A stretch of 64,000 bases of DNA from Muribaculaceae bacterium (GCA_017409345.1 JAFQSX010000004.1:1-64000), one strand, 5' to 3'. Counted from the first letter of the stretch, positions 26,217 through 36,705 are shown. Translations and numbers: made by a program. The notes: generated by a model from the sequence alone, not told the origin.

Positions 26217-26229
26217 CTAAATTTTATTC

Positions 26230-27942
26230 TTGATGAAACGATTCTTCCCTCTATTTATTTTTCACTTAATAACCATATCAAGTTTCGCTAATATTTATCT
26301 TCATTCTCCTTCCAACAAAAGCCAAATCTCTGAAGATTTTTATTTTATATGTATATTTGATAGTCCAAATCCCACTCTAACATTAGAAATTTCAAACTCG
26401 GAAACTTTTAATGAAATAATTTTTAGCAATTCATCTCGATGGTACACCGTAGATAATTGCAAACAAATGCCTATTTCTCCTCAAGAACTAGGCAATGGCA
26501 CTTTTTATTGGAGAGTATTTGATGGCACAACCTATATCGGGCCATGGTCTTTTACTATTATAGGACAAGAAGAAACGAGTAATGATTATAGGATAATTCG
26601 CGACAAAGAGGAATACCCTATTCAACAAATACACGGTTCTAGCGAGCCTCTTGTATTAAGTTCATTGTGGATTAGATCTAAAAACACTAATAATGGATTA
26701 AATCAGCCAAACGATGGAGACTTTAACTTTGGAATCGCCCTAAAAGATGACATCATTTATATTGGACACGAAGATAATATTACAAAAACACCGTATTTAA
26801 ATCGATATAATGCAAACACCGGAGAATCTTTAGAAAGCATACCCATTGACTACTCAATTCATTCAAAACCTCAAGAACTATTAAAAGAGCTTAGGACTGA
26901 TGATTATGGAAATATATATACTACTAGCCAAGGAAATTTCACCTTAAGTTCTTGTAATGATATATACATAGATGTTATTGATGTTTCACCCGAATCAACA
27001 ACAGCAAAAATTATCAAGCGATACATTTGCAAACTTAAAACTGCTTCTGAATTAGGGATATCACCTAATACTATAAAATTCACTGGACTAATCGGTAATG
27101 TCTATACTGGTAATTTTAATGCATATTGTGCAATAAATACAACTACATCGGATAATCAATATGTATATAAGATTCTTAATTGGAAATTTACTTCAGATTC
27201 GTCCGTTAGCACATCTAGCAATGAGATATTTGCAACAACTACAACAACCGACAAGGAAACTCGGATATATCCACTTAATGTCGAAGATTACATCTATATT
27301 GTAGATAATGAGGATATATACCCAACCATATATAAAAAACGAACTAACAAAAAAGACCTTTCTAAAGAAACATCTTTTGCATTATCAACCGATAAATCAG
27401 GAAATGGACTACACATTTTTAAACATGGAGATGCCACAATGATGCTATATGCCTGCAATTTCAAAACTGAAGGTTCTAAATTTGAACTTATTACATTATC
27501 GCCCAATTTTATGAATGGAGGCAATAGTCAAGTTGAAGATTTTAGTGGGATAAAAAGTTTATGGAAATTTCCAAATTCCTATCTTGGAAATACTACTCCT
27601 AAAAACAGCTCAACTCTAGCCACATCCCAAAGCGAAATATCGACAGATGGATCTCCTATTACTAAATTATACATTTATTCTTCCGGGAATGGGCTTGCTG
27701 CCTATAAAATTGCGCATTATAAAACGTCTAAAATTGACAACAATATTACATCTAAAATAGGCTGGACTATTAATAATAAAAACCTACATTTTTCAACATT
27801 ATGCAAAAATGTAACGATATATACCCCACTCGGTAATCCTATTTCAAAATTCCACAACATCAGCAATATTAACTTAACCAATTTCAGAGGTGTATATATA
27901 GTTAATGCAGACAACTTTACATTTAAAATTGTGCTGAAATAG
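26230..27942 (+). CDS. Secreted protein with T9SS type A-like C-terminal domain
   Basis: A 570-aa protein with a signal peptide (about 1-20, ending SSFA). Residues 20-110 look like a fibronectin/Ig-type fold (FYWRVFDGTTYIGPWSF). The middle part reads as a beta-propeller-like region with repeated 'Y-N-T-G' turns (YLNRYNANTGESL). The last 70 residues (VTIYTPLGNPISKF... FRGVYIVNADNFTFKIVLK) fit the type A T9SS sorting domain. It would be exported and attached or released at the surface. Its ligand or substrate is unknown. Confidence 0.75.
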   Translation: MMKRFFPLFIFHLITISSFANIYLHSPSNKSQISEDFYFICIFDSPNPTLTLEISNSETFNEIIFSNSSRWYTVDNCKQMPISPQELGNGTFYWRVFDGTTYIGPWSFTIIGQEETSNDYRIIRDKEEYPIQQIHGSSEPLVLSSLWIRSKNTNNGLNQPNDGDFNFGIALKDDIIYIGHEDNITKTPYLNRYNANTGESLESIPIDYSIHSKPQELLKELRTDDYGNIYTTSQGNFTLSSCNDIYIDVIDVSPESTTAKIIKRYICKLKTASELGISPNTIKFTGLIGNVYTGNFNAYCAINTTTSDNQYVYKILNWKFTSDSSVSTSSNEIFATTTTTDKETRIYPLNVEDYIYIVDNEDIYPTIYKKRTNKKDLSKETSFALSTDKSGNGLHIFKHGDATMMLYACNFKTEGSKFELITLSPNFMNGGNSQVEDFSGIKSLWKFPNSYLGNTTPKNSSTLATSQSEISTDGSPITKLYIYSSGNGLAAYKIAHYKTSKIDNNITSKIGWTINNKNLHFSTLCKNVTIYTPLGNPISKFHNISNINLTNFRGVYIVNADNFTFKIVLK

Positions 27943-27953
27943 ACATCAAAAAA

Positions 27954-27977
27954 GGGCGATAATTGTTATTATCGCCC
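27954..27977. terminator. Terminator between the T9SS cargo gene and the ECF sigma gene
   Basis: GGGCGATAAT-tgtt-ATTATCGCCC, perfect 10-bp stem with a 4-nt loop. A run of Ts follows on the minus strand, so it clearly ends the sigma-factor transcript and probably also acts for the plus-strand gene. Confidence 0.85.
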
Positions 27978-28006
27978 GTGAAATATAGAGTTCAAAAAAT
28001 AACATG

Positions 28007-28510
28007 CTATCTATAATCTTTTAAAATAACCTGCAACTTCTTGCGAGCAAAAAATATTCGACTTTTTACAGTCCCTAGAGGAAGATTCATTTCTTCTGCA
28101 ATTTCATTGTATTTATAACCCGCAACATGCATAGAAAATGGAATACGATATTCATCCGGAAAAGAATTTATAGCCTCATTTATCTCCTTTGCAGCATATG
28201 ATCCTTCCGGAGAGTCAAATCCAGAATCCTGGGGTAAATTTAAATGATATAAATCCTCCGTTTGATCAATAATTGTTGCCGACCTCACCACTTTACGATA
28301 ATTATTTATAAAAATATTTCGCATAATGGTAAAAACCCATCCTTTAAAATTGACATTATCAACATACTTATCCTCGTTATCCAAGGCCTTTAAAGTTGTG
28401 TCTTGGAGTAGATCATACGCATCATCCTTGTTAGATGTTAGTATGTAGGCAAAATTCAATAAATTGTTTTGCAATGCCATTAATCTTGATTGAAACTTTT
28501 TTGAACTCAT
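28007..28510 (-). CDS. ECF-type RNA polymerase sigma factor
   Basis: A 167-aa sigma-70 family protein. Region 2 (about 15-80) has the NLLNFAYILTSNKDDAYDLLQDT and WVFTIMRNIFINNYRK motifs; region 4 (about 110-160) has the HTH YNEIAEEMNLPLGTVKSRIFFARKKL. No anti-sigma gene adjoins (the neighbours are convergent or divergent), so it differs from the FecR-linked ECF class. Similar stand-alone ECF factors in Bacteroides respond to oxidative stress, but that link is inference. A -7 box lies at 28547-28554. Confidence 0.92.
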   Translation of the reverse strand: MSSKKFQSRLMALQNNLLNFAYILTSNKDDAYDLLQDTTLKALDNEDKYVDNVNFKGWVFTIMRNIFINNYRKVVRSATIIDQTEDLYHLNLPQDSGFDSPEGSYAAKEINEAINSFPDEYRIPFSMHVAGYKYNEIAEEMNLPLGTVKSRIFFARKKLQVILKDYR

Positions 28511-28546
28511 AATTTTATTTTTTAGTTAAACACAAAAATCACACTG

Positions 28547-28554
28547 CAAATATA
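28547..28554 (-). promoter_or_regulatory. -7 promoter box for the ECF sigma gene
   Basis: Minus-strand TATATTTG followed by C. The nearest TTTG upstream is 16 bp away (28571-28574), shorter than usual. The rest of 28575-28839 is AT-rich with no recognised feature. Confidence 0.5.
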
Positions 28555-28839
28555 CAAAATATTTTAATATCAAAATTATTTTATAGTTATTTTTTGTTAA
28601 AGTGGGGCATTTTTTTACCTCTTACATCTATCATCCTATATTTCAATTATTTAAATATTTTTCTAAAATTTCATTATTGTTACATTATTGTATTTTAACC
28701 GTTTCATACAACCTTTTTTATTCAATTACACCTAAATGGTGACAACAAATTTATCATACTGAATTAAACTATTTCAATTTATAATCCCCCACACCATATA
28801 ATGACTAAATATTTACCCATTTACACATTCATGCATATA

Positions 28840-28870
28840 TTGCATAGCGAAAAAAAAGTTCGTAAATTTG
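28840..28870 (+). promoter_or_regulatory. Promoter for the dCMP deaminase run
   Basis: TTG (28840-28842), a 20-bp spacer and TAAATTTG (28863-28870), 22 bp before the ATG. Confidence 0.65.
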
Positions 28871-28892
28871 CAAAATAATTAATCATATATAA

Positions 28893-29333
28893 ATGAATAA
28901 TCTTAACGACAAACACAAACAAGAAATCTTAGACAAGCGATATCTTCGCATGTCCACGATATGGGCAGAAAACTCTTATTGCACCCGAAGAAAAGTAGGC
29001 GCCATTATCGTAAAAGACCAAATGATCATATCTGATGGATATAATGGCACCCCATCAGGATTTGAGAACATATGTGAAGACGAATCCGGCACAACCAAAC
29101 CATACGTACTCCATGCCGAAGCAAATGCGATAACTAAAGTTGCTCGCAGTAATAATAGTAGCGACGGAGCAACTCTATATGTGACCGCATCTCCATGTGT
29201 CGAATGCGCTAAATTAATAATTCAATCTGGCATCAAAAAGGTTGTATTCAATGAACTATATAGAATTACAGATGGTATCGACCTATTAAAAAGAGCCAAC
29301 ATTGAATGTATTCACATTGAGAACCTAGAGTAA
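28893..29333 (+). CDS. Deoxycytidylate (dCMP) deaminase
   Basis: A 146-aa zinc deaminase converting dCMP to dUMP for dTTP synthesis. The catalytic motif HAEANAI gives H74 and E76; the other zinc ligands are C102 and C105 in SPCVECAKLI. It is of the ComEB/dCMP-deaminase length and carries the family's NGTPSGFENICED segment. It is followed 15 bp later by the ctp gene and heads a run of up to five genes. Confidence 0.94.
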   Translation: MNNLNDKHKQEILDKRYLRMSTIWAENSYCTRRKVGAIIVKDQMIISDGYNGTPSGFENICEDESGTTKPYVLHAEANAITKVARSNNSSDGATLYVTASPCVECAKLIIQSGIKKVVFNELYRITDGIDLLKRANIECIHIENLE

Positions 29334-29348
29334 AGCACATCAACAACT

Positions 29349-30959
29349 ATGCAACATAAATCAAAACTATATCTACCCATTATAATTTCACTAGTTTTAA
29401 TATTAGGAATGTGGATTGGGAGAATATTTACAACAAGCAATTTAAGTGGAAACAGCAAAAAACTAGACCAAATTTTCGACTTAATTACTGAAAAATATGT
29501 TGACACTATAAATATTGATAGCATATTAGAAAAGTCATTCCCTGACATCATAGCCCAATTAGACCCACATTCATCATATATCTCAGCGAAAGATCTCCAA
29601 GCGACCAATGATGAATTAGATGGTTCGTTTAGTGGAATTGGAATCTCATTCTCAATTATGAATGACACAATTTCTATCATTGAAGTTATTTCAGGTGGTC
29701 CTAGTGAAAAAGTTGGTCTTCTCGCTGGAGACCGAATCGTATCGGTTGATGGGAATAATGTTGCAGGCGTATCCATTTCCAACGAGAAAGTAATGTCTTT
29801 ATTACGAGGAGAAAAAAACACAAAAGTTACATTAGGTATAAAACGAAATAGTTCATCCAAAATCATCACATTTGACATCACACGAGGAGACATCCCGGTA
29901 AACTCTGTAGATGCCTCATACATAATTGCGCCAACTATTGGCTATATAAAGGTCAATAAATTCAGCAAAAACACCTATAGCGAGTTCATAACTTCCCTAA
30001 ATAACCTTTGCAATTTAGGAGCAAATAAATATATTATTGACTTAAGAGGCAATGGTGGTGGCTATATGGAAAGCGCTATACTTATGGCGAACGAATTTTT
30101 ACCTGCTGGCTGTATGATAGTAAATACCAAATCTCGGACCGACAGCATCGCCACAAATAGCGATGGAACCGGTTCATTTGGCAGCGCCGAAATAGTAGTC
30201 CTTATTGATGAGTTCTCGGCTAGCGCAAGCGAAATTTTTGCCGGAGCAATACAAGATCATGATAGAGGTCTTATCATAGGCCGTAGATCATTTGGCAAAG
30301 GACTTGTCCAACAACAAATACCACTCATGGATAATAGCGCAATAAGATTAACCGTTGCTCGATATTATACTCCATCGGGTAGATGCATTCAGAAAGATTA
30401 CAAGATGGGAGATAAGAGTTATTCTTATGAAATCTATGAGCGCTTCAACCATGGAGAAGCATATAATGCCGATAGTATCAAACTCAATAAAAATCTAGAA
30501 TTCACAACCGCACATGGTCGCAAAGTATATGGAGGAGGTGGCATAATGCCCGATATTTTCGTTCCAAATGACACATCCGGTATTACAAAGTACTATTATA
30601 ATGTTGCAAATGCTGGTTTGTTCCAAAAATTCGCATTCAACTACTGTGATAAGAATCGTAGTATTCTCAAAAAATGCAAGACAAGTGAAGACGTATTAAA
30701 AACACTACCTAGCGACAACATTCTTCTTGAAAATTTTGTTGACTATTGTAAAGTCTCAAAAATACCTGCACAATGGTACTATATTAACATATCTCGCAAA
30801 CTAATCTTGTCGATTATTAAATCTCTTATCGCTCGTGACACTCTTGGGAGTCATGCTTATTATGAAGTATATAATACATATGACAATAATATCAAAGAAG
30901 CCATAAAACAAATCAACAATGGTGCTTCAAAGGCTCCAATTTCCACGAACGACAAATAG
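29349..30959 (+). CDS. C-terminal processing peptidase (S41 family, PDZ)
   Basis: A 536-aa periplasmic protease: N-terminal membrane anchor (about 8-26), helical region, PDZ domain (about 80-175, GSFSGIGISFSI...GGPSEKVGLLAGDRI) and S41 domain. The catalytic dyad is S292 in SASASEI and K317 in FGKGLVQ, spaced 25 as in E. coli Prc. It would trim proteins at the C-terminus in the periplasm. A second long C-terminal helical domain (about 430-520) follows. It ends 2 bp before the cyclo-ligase gene. Confidence 0.94.
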   Translation: MQHKSKLYLPIIISLVLILGMWIGRIFTTSNLSGNSKKLDQIFDLITEKYVDTINIDSILEKSFPDIIAQLDPHSSYISAKDLQATNDELDGSFSGIGISFSIMNDTISIIEVISGGPSEKVGLLAGDRIVSVDGNNVAGVSISNEKVMSLLRGEKNTKVTLGIKRNSSSKIITFDITRGDIPVNSVDASYIIAPTIGYIKVNKFSKNTYSEFITSLNNLCNLGANKYIIDLRGNGGGYMESAILMANEFLPAGCMIVNTKSRTDSIATNSDGTGSFGSAEIVVLIDEFSASASEIFAGAIQDHDRGLIIGRRSFGKGLVQQQIPLMDNSAIRLTVARYYTPSGRCIQKDYKMGDKSYSYEIYERFNHGEAYNADSIKLNKNLEFTTAHGRKVYGGGGIMPDIFVPNDTSGITKYYYNVANAGLFQKFAFNYCDKNRSILKKCKTSEDVLKTLPSDNILLENFVDYCKVSKIPAQWYYINISRKLILSIIKSLIARDTLGSHAYYEVYNTYDNNIKEAIKQINNGASKAPISTNDK

Positions 30960-30961
30960 TA

Positions 30962-31516
30962 ATGAATAAAAATGAGATCCGACAACTAATTAAAGAGTTC
31001 AAGAAATGCCTCAACAATCTAGAGAAAGTTGAGGCAGCATCAACTGTTGCAAAAACAATTGAAGATTCTATTTGGTTCAAAAGAGCAACCCACATATTAA
31101 TATACCACTCTCTACCAGATGAATTACACACTCATAACTTATTAAATCGTTGGGCTGACAAAAAGCTATATTTACCACGTGTAAATGGGCACACCCTTGA
31201 CATACTTCCCATTGATAAGATTAGATTAGGCGCATTTAATATATATGAACCTATTGGAAATAAAACCGTTTCACTTTCAACCATTGATTTAGCAATTATC
31301 CCAGGAGTTGCATTTGACAAATGTGGTTCTCGCATTGGTAGAGGTAAAGGATTCTACGATCGCCTACTTCAAGATAATAACATTTTTAAAATTGGCATTG
31401 GATATGATTTTCAACTATTTGACAACATTCCATCAGCTCCTCATGACATAAAAATGGACGCAATAATTACTCCTCACAATAAAATAGTTATAAACGACAA
31501 ATTTTCATGGCAATAA
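30962..31516 (+). CDS. 5-formyltetrahydrofolate cyclo-ligase
   Basis: A 184-aa enzyme converting 5-formyl-THF to 5,10-methenyl-THF with ATP. The family signature GRGKGFYDRLL is present near residue 120, preceded by LAIIPGVAFDKCGSRI. It overlaps the following gene by 10 bp. The link to dCMP deaminase (dTMP precursor) is metabolically sensible because thymidylate synthase consumes methylene-THF. Confidence 0.94.
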   Translation: MNKNEIRQLIKEFKKCLNNLEKVEAASTVAKTIEDSIWFKRATHILIYHSLPDELHTHNLLNRWADKKLYLPRVNGHTLDILPIDKIRLGAFNIYEPIGNKTVSLSTIDLAIIPGVAFDKCGSRIGRGKGFYDRLLQDNNIFKIGIGYDFQLFDNIPSAPHDIKMDAIITPHNKIVINDKFSWQ

Positions 31517-32163
31517 TAACCGAGCACAACCAACTAAGCGAAATCATAATTGCTTATCCAAACATCATCCCTCTCATCAATCAATTTAACATCAAGTTAG
31601 GCACTCATGACAAAACAATAAAAACGATTTGCCACGAGAACAACCTTGAAACAGATTTTTTCACTTCAATACTTAACACATACATAAACAACGATTATTT
31701 CCCGGAGAAAGCATTAAAGTCATTTCATGCCAACACAATAATCAACTATATCACACAAACATACAACTATTACCTAAAGTATTCAATACCCAATATTGAT
31801 CGACATTTCACCTTCCTTATTTCACAAAGTGGAGACAACAACAATCTACCATTATTAAAGAGCCTTTTTGACGAATTAAAACAAGACATTTTTAACCTTA
31901 TTGAATTCGACACAAAAATATGGTTTCCTTCATTCTTTAAAAGAAACGATTTAGGAAACACATTACCATCTAATTGCAGCAACATAGAAGAGAAGGTAAA
32001 TGATTTAAAAAATATGTTTATCATTCATTTAACCGGAAATTACGAGCCAAACCTCTGTTATGCTGTAATCTTGGCAATCATTAATATAGAAAATGACATA
32101 ATACAAAACAATCGAATTCGTAACAAAATTTTAGTGCGAATATACAATACCCTAAATATATAA
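31507..32163 (+). CDS. Hemerythrin-like protein of the ScdA/RIC type
   Basis: A 218-aa cytosolic all-helical protein. The N-terminal segment (about 10-65; II-x-YPNIIPLINQFNIKLGTHDKTI) resembles the ScdA N-terminal domain, and the remaining part resembles the Bacteroidota group of hemerythrin-like proteins (YYLKYSIPNIDRHFTFLISQS). Several His and Glu could bind a di-iron centre, but I cannot assign ligands. Relatives (RIC/YtfE) repair iron centres after nitrosative or oxidative stress; that role is inference here. It is paired with a LuxR-type regulator 5 bp downstream. Confidence 0.62.
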   Translation: MAIITEHNQLSEIIIAYPNIIPLINQFNIKLGTHDKTIKTICHENNLETDFFTSILNTYINNDYFPEKALKSFHANTIINYITQTYNYYLKYSIPNIDRHFTFLISQSGDNNNLPLLKSLFDELKQDIFNLIEFDTKIWFPSFFKRNDLGNTLPSNCSNIEEKVNDLKNMFIIHLTGNYEPNLCYAVILAIINIENDIIQNNRIRNKILVRIYNTLNI

Positions 32164-32168
32164 TATTA

Positions 32169-32720
32169 ATGACTGCTGATATATACATTATTTCAAATGA
32201 CACTATTCATGCTTTAGGAATAAAATATATTCTTAAAAAATATTTCAATGTTTCAAATATAGTCATCAGCAACGACTTCGATTTTATCTCAAACAAAAAT
32301 ACATCTTCTTTTTATTTTATCTCTACACAGGCATACATAGACAATTCTCTTTTTTTTAGCACCCATAAAAATAGAACTATAATAATCGGAGATTTGACTC
32401 AAGACAATTTCACTTCAATTGCAACAAATTCTTCAGAAAGTGAAATAGTTGAAATTATATCAATTTTTTTCAATTCAAACACTGATTCTAACTCCAACCC
32501 ATCCATCCAACTATCTCAAAGAGAAATTGATGTCCTTAAATTGATAGCAATAGGACACATAAATAAAGAAATTGCTGCAATTTTATCAATCAGTATTAAT
32601 ACCGTACTAACACATCGCAAAAACATCATCTCCAAACTCGGCATCAAAAGTGCATCCGGATTGGGCATATACGCAATAATGAATGGATATATATCCAAAT
32701 CTGACATCAAAAACACATAG
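32169..32720 (+). CDS. LuxR-type regulator with a degenerate receiver-like domain
   Basis: A 183-aa protein. The C-terminal HTH (about 115-175; LSQREIDVLKLIAIGHINKEIAAIL... LTHRKNIISKLGI) is of the LuxR/NarL type. The N-terminal 100 residues have the length and beta-alpha pattern of a receiver, but the phospho-acceptor Asp region reads FYFISTQ and acidic residues at the start are missing. It would not be phosphorylated in the usual way. It is probably co-transcribed with the hemerythrin-like gene before it, which may provide its signal. Confidence 0.82.
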   Translation: MTADIYIISNDTIHALGIKYILKKYFNVSNIVISNDFDFISNKNTSSFYFISTQAYIDNSLFFSTHKNRTIIIGDLTQDNFTSIATNSSESEIVEIISIFFNSNTDSNSNPSIQLSQREIDVLKLIAIGHINKEIAAILSISINTVLTHRKNIISKLGIKSASGLGIYAIMNGYISKSDIKNT

Positions 32721-32759
32721 ATTATCAACAAAAGTTATACCGCAGATAAGGCAAAAGAA

Positions 32760-32787
32760 AAGGGATGACAATAAGTCGTCACCCCTT
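32760..32787. terminator. Terminator between convergent genes
   Basis: AAGGG-a-TGAC / GTCA-c-CCCTT hairpin with 8-nt loop, followed by ATCTTTT on the plus strand and preceded by AAAAGAAA (Ts on the minus strand). Confidence 0.7.
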
Positions 32788-32826
32788 ATCTTTTGCATAT
32801 ATTAGGAAATCTCCTATCTAACAAAA

Positions 32827-34041
32827 TTACATCAAATTTACACGATTGAGATTTTCTTCATCACCTAAAATATAATATATATTTTTTAGATGTTTCAATG
32901 CATCACCCATATTTTGTTCATCAAGTTTAAATGCCTCTTCTAATTGAGATGCAGCCTCTTTTAATAGAGGTTCTGTTTGCTCTTTTCGAATCTTATCATA
33001 TTCAGATTGAGATTTACTTGAAGCTTCGTTATCTATAGCATATGCTTTATTATACAACAAATTTCCCAAGTGGAATCTTGCTATAGCCAATTTGGCATCA
33101 AGCTCAACCGCTTTTCTATATTGTGCCAACGCACCTTCTTGATCTCCCTCATTTTCTAATAATACGCCCATCAAATCTGTATATTGTGCGTTATTTCCAT
33201 CACTAGCCAATAATCCATTTAAAAATTCTTTTGCATTTGCAAAATCTTTCTTTTCAAGATAGTCATTAACTATCACTTGCAAATATACTGGATCTTCCTT
33301 TCCATAGATTGGATATGCCAATTTTGCATATTTACAAGCGACATCATTCTTCTTGGCTTGAGTTGCTACTGCTATCGCATAATCAAACAGATTCTTCTTT
33401 TGATATCCTTTATTATAAGCTTTATCAAATGCAACTAATGCTTTATCAAACTCATTCATTTGCCATGCAGCTAAAGCCTGATTAAAAACGATCTGTGCAA
33501 CAAGAGTATCTGCATCCGCTTTCAACCCAACAGTTTTCATTCTAGGATCTTCTGGGAGATTTACATATATATCCCATGCTTTATATGCCCCAGCATAATC
33601 TTGAGCTTCCCACAAGAAAATACCCGCATTATTATAATGGCTATAATTTTCGGCTATAGATTTTAAGATTTTCTTTGATTCCTTTGCTTTAACTTTTCCT
33701 TTTTCATCAACAATAGTATCAAGAGGTAATGCTGCAATCATATAATTGTATCCATCAATCATAGCACTTCCAATCTCTTTCTTATCTACATCCTGGCCCA
33801 TTTGCACTTTCAAGAACAACGCATCATAATGAGAATATGCAGCATTGCCGGCAATCATCCATGTTTTAGCATCATCCTTTGTTTCAGGATTTGTTGTAAC
33901 TTCTGCAATCTTTGCTTTTACTGCAGTATAATCAAAGTTGCCACTTTTTACAGTATTTTCTACCTCTTTCAAAAGGTCCTTTTGCGCCGACATTGTTAAG
34001 CCAGCGACAAGACATAAGCCTAAAATACTAATTTTTTTCAT
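32827..34041 (-). CDS. Exported tetratricopeptide-repeat protein
   Basis: About 404 aa from ATG 34041. The ORF runs open to 34116 but only this start gives a clean signal peptide (MKKISILGLCLVAGLTMSAQ). Several TPR-like helix pairs follow (AALAAWQMNEFDKALVAFDKAYNKG; NAQYTDLMGVLLENEGDQEGALAQYRKAVELDAKLAIARFHLGNLLYNKA). It lies 28 bp downstream of gyrA and is probably co-transcribed; the gyrA-TPR order recurs in Bacteroidales. Scaffold role in the periplasm is likely. Confidence 0.85.
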   Translation of the reverse strand: MKKISILGLCLVAGLTMSAQKDLLKEVENTVKSGNFDYTAVKAKIAEVTTNPETKDDAKTWMIAGNAAYSHYDALFLKVQMGQDVDKKEIGSAMIDGYNYMIAALPLDTIVDEKGKVKAKESKKILKSIAENYSHYNNAGIFLWEAQDYAGAYKAWDIYVNLPEDPRMKTVGLKADADTLVAQIVFNQALAAWQMNEFDKALVAFDKAYNKGYQKKNLFDYAIAVATQAKKNDVACKYAKLAYPIYGKEDPVYLQVIVNDYLEKKDFANAKEFLNGLLASDGNNAQYTDLMGVLLENEGDQEGALAQYRKAVELDAKLAIARFHLGNLLYNKAYAIDNEASSKSQSEYDKIRKEQTEPLLKEAASQLEEAFKLDEQNMGDALKHLKNIYYILGDEENLNRVNLM

Positions 34042-34069
34042 ACTCAAATTTATTTGTGTTATTATACTT

Positions 34070-36616
34070 TTATTCATTATTATCTTCAATATTAATTGGT
34101 GTTTCCTCATCACCATTATCTTCTATTGATGATTCAATTATTTCACCATCAACTTGCTCTACGTCCTCTTCAGGATCAGTATCAACACAACAAACCGATG
34201 CAATTGAGTCATTTCTCTTCTCTAAATTTATAACTCTTACTCCTTGCGTTGCTCTGCCCATCACTCGGAAGTCTGCGACATGAATGCGAAGTGTTATACC
34301 CGACTTATTAATAATCACTAAATCATTTTCATCATTAACACTTTTAATTGCAACAAGCGCTCCGGTCTTATCAGTGATATTCATAGTTTTTACACCTTTT
34401 CCGCCACGGTTTGTTATGCGATAATCATCTAAAAGAGAGCGCTTACCATATCCATTTTCAGAAAGGACCATTACATTGTTTTCTGAATCCACATTCATGC
34501 AAATCATACCAACAACCTCATCATCACCTCCATCTAAAGTCATACCACGCACTCCAGTAGACATTCGTCCCATTTCTCGAACTTTGCTTTCATGGAAACG
34601 AATTGCTCTACCATTACGATTTGCGATAAGTATTTCCGAATTTCCATCCGTCAATTCAACTTGCAATAATTGGTCATCTTCACGAATTATAATTGCATTA
34701 ACCCCATTGGCTCGTGGACGCGAATATGCTTCTAGGCTAGTTTTCTTTATAATGCCATTCTTTGTACAGAAAATTAAGTTATGACTTTTTACAAAATCAC
34801 TATCTCCTAGACCTTTTATTCGTATAAATGCTTTTACTGCATCATCTGGCTCTATATTAAGCAAATTCTGAATTGCTCGTCCTTTAGAATTTTTTGTTCC
34901 TTCTGGAATATCATATACCTTCAACCAATAACAACGACCCTTTTGAGTAAAGAATAGCATATAGTTGTGCATTGATGCAGGATATATATATTCAATAAAG
35001 TCTTCATCTCGAGTATCACTACCTTTCGCTCCTACCCCACCTCTGTTTTGAGCACGGAATTCAGTCAGAGCAGTACGCTTAATATAACCTAGATGCGATA
35101 TGGTAATGATCATCTCTTCATCTGCATAGAAATCTTCCGCATTGAAATCACCTGCGGTATAATCTATCTCTGTTCGACGTTCATCTCCATATTTATCTCT
35201 GATTTCAATAAGTTCTTCCTTTATAAGATTACGACATACTGCATCATTATTTAGTATTTCTTCTAAATGTGCGATAAGTTGCAACAACTCTTCATAGGCT
35301 TGTGTCAGTTTATCTTGCTCCAATCCGGTAAGTTGCTTCAAACGCATTTCCACAATTGCAGTTGTTTGAGCATCTGTCAACTCAAATCTTTCGCTTAATC
35401 GAACTTTTGCCTCTTCTGTATTTGCCGATGACCGAATAATATGAATTACTTCGTCAATATTTTGAGAAGCAATAATCAATCCTTGCAAAATATGTGCTTT
35501 TTCTTGAGCCTTACCTAACTGGAATTTAGTACGTCTAATTACCACATCATGACGATGATCCACAAACGATTGTAGCAGTTCCTTTAAGTTTAGTAATTTT
35601 GGACGGCCATTAACCAATGCCACATTATTTACACTAAATGAGGCCTGCATTTGAGTCATCTTATACAACTTATTAAGTACCACGTTGGCATTAGCATCGC
35701 TCTTCAAGCGTATTACGATGCGCATACCCTTATAGTTACTTTCATCATTTAGGTCTGTAATTCCTTCAATTTTTTTCTCGTTAACAAGGTCTGCGATATA
35801 TTTGATGAGTTCTGCCTTATTGACATTGTAAGGAATTTCAGTAACTATAATATCTTCATGATTTGCATCACTTTCAATTTCAGCTTTTGCTCGAATTAAT
35901 ATTCGTCCTCGACCGGTTTCAAATGCATCTTTTACACCATTATATCCATATATTGTACCTCCAGTTGGAAAATCAGGAGCTTTTATATATTGCATCAAAT
36001 CTGAGACTGACAATTCAGGGTTATCAATCAACGCAACACATGCATTTATTGATTCAGTCAAATTATGAGGAGGCATATTTGTAGCCATACCAACAGCAAT
36101 ACCGGATGCTCCATTTACCAATAGATTTGGAAATCTAGTTGGCAAAACCGTTGGTTCTTTTCTTGAATTATCATAATTAGGCTGGAAATCAACGGTATCA
36201 GCCTCAATATCTTGAAGCATCTCTTCGCCAATTTTATCCAATCTAACTTCTGTATAACGCATCGCTGCAGCGCTATCTCCATCAACTGACCCAAAGTTCC
36301 CATGACCATCAACCAATGTATAACGCAAAGCCCATGGTTGAGCTAGACGCACAACTGTTCCATATATTGAAGAGTCTCCATGTGGGTGATACTTACCCAT
36401 TACCTCTCCCACACAGTTTGCCGATTTTTTATGTGGATGATCTGATGTATTACCCATTTCATTCATTCCATATAGTACCCTACGATGCACCGGTTTTAAA
36501 CCGTCCCTTACATCTGGGAGTGCTCGCGACACAATTACCGACATTGAATAGTCAATATATGCCGACTTCATTTCGTTCTCGATATTAATCTTTAATATAC
36601 GATCTTGTTCCAACAT
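34070..36616 (-). CDS. gyrA: DNA gyrase subunit A
   Basis: An 848-aa type II topoisomerase subunit that breaks and rejoins DNA during negative supercoiling. The active-site Tyr is in [10 protein letters not shown] (about residue 120). The quinolone-resistance region reads [13 protein letters not shown]: the key Ser (E. coli S83) is kept, but Gly replaces E. coli D87. The GyrA-box is variant ([10 protein letters not shown] against QRRGGKG). The C-terminal beta-pinwheel ends in a very acidic tail (about 30 residues). Divergent from clpC; a TPR gene follows. Confidence 0.96.
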   Translation of the reverse strand: MLEQDRILKINIENEMKSAYIDYSMSVIVSRALPDVRDGLKPVHRRVLYGMNEMGNTSDHPHKKSANCVGEVMGKYHPHGDSSIYGTVVRLAQPWALRYTLVDGHGNFGSVDGDSAAAMRYTEVRLDKIGEEMLQDIEADTVDFQPNYDNSRKEPTVLPTRFPNLLVNGASGIAVGMATNMPPHNLTESINACVALIDNPELSVSDLMQYIKAPDFPTGGTIYGYNGVKDAFETGRGRILIRAKAEIESDANHEDIIVTEIPYNVNKAELIKYIADLVNEKKIEGITDLNDESNYKGMRIVIRLKSDANANVVLNKLYKMTQMQASFSVNNVALVNGRPKLLNLKELLQSFVDHRHDVVIRRTKFQLGKAQEKAHILQGLIIASQNIDEVIHIIRSSANTEEAKVRLSERFELTDAQTTAIVEMRLKQLTGLEQDKLTQAYEELLQLIAHLEEILNNDAVCRNLIKEELIEIRDKYGDERRTEIDYTAGDFNAEDFYADEEMIITISHLGYIKRTALTEFRAQNRGGVGAKGSDTRDEDFIEYIYPASMHNYMLFFTQKGRCYWLKVYDIPEGTKNSKGRAIQNLLNIEPDDAVKAFIRIKGLGDSDFVKSHNLIFCTKNGIIKKTSLEAYSRPRANGVNAIIIREDDQLLQVELTDGNSEILIANRNGRAIRFHESKVREMGRMSTGVRGMTLDGGDDEVVGMICMNVDSENNVMVLSENGYGKRSLLDDYRITNRGGKGVKTMNITDKTGALVAIKSVNDENDLVIINKSGITLRIHVADFRVMGRATQGVRVINLEKRNDSIASVCCVDTDPEEDVEQVDGEIIESSIEDNGDEETPINIEDNNE

Positions 36617-36705
36617 TTTATTATAATGATATGTTAATTAGTCAATTGCTTAAGTTAAGACTACATCAAACCTTATTTGGTTTAATTTACATTAAAATTA
36701 TCATA

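Noticed and set aside
29312-29923. 203-codon open frame antisense to the ctp gene
   Set aside because: Overlaps conserved PDZ-protease sequence; no promoter; no family recognised.
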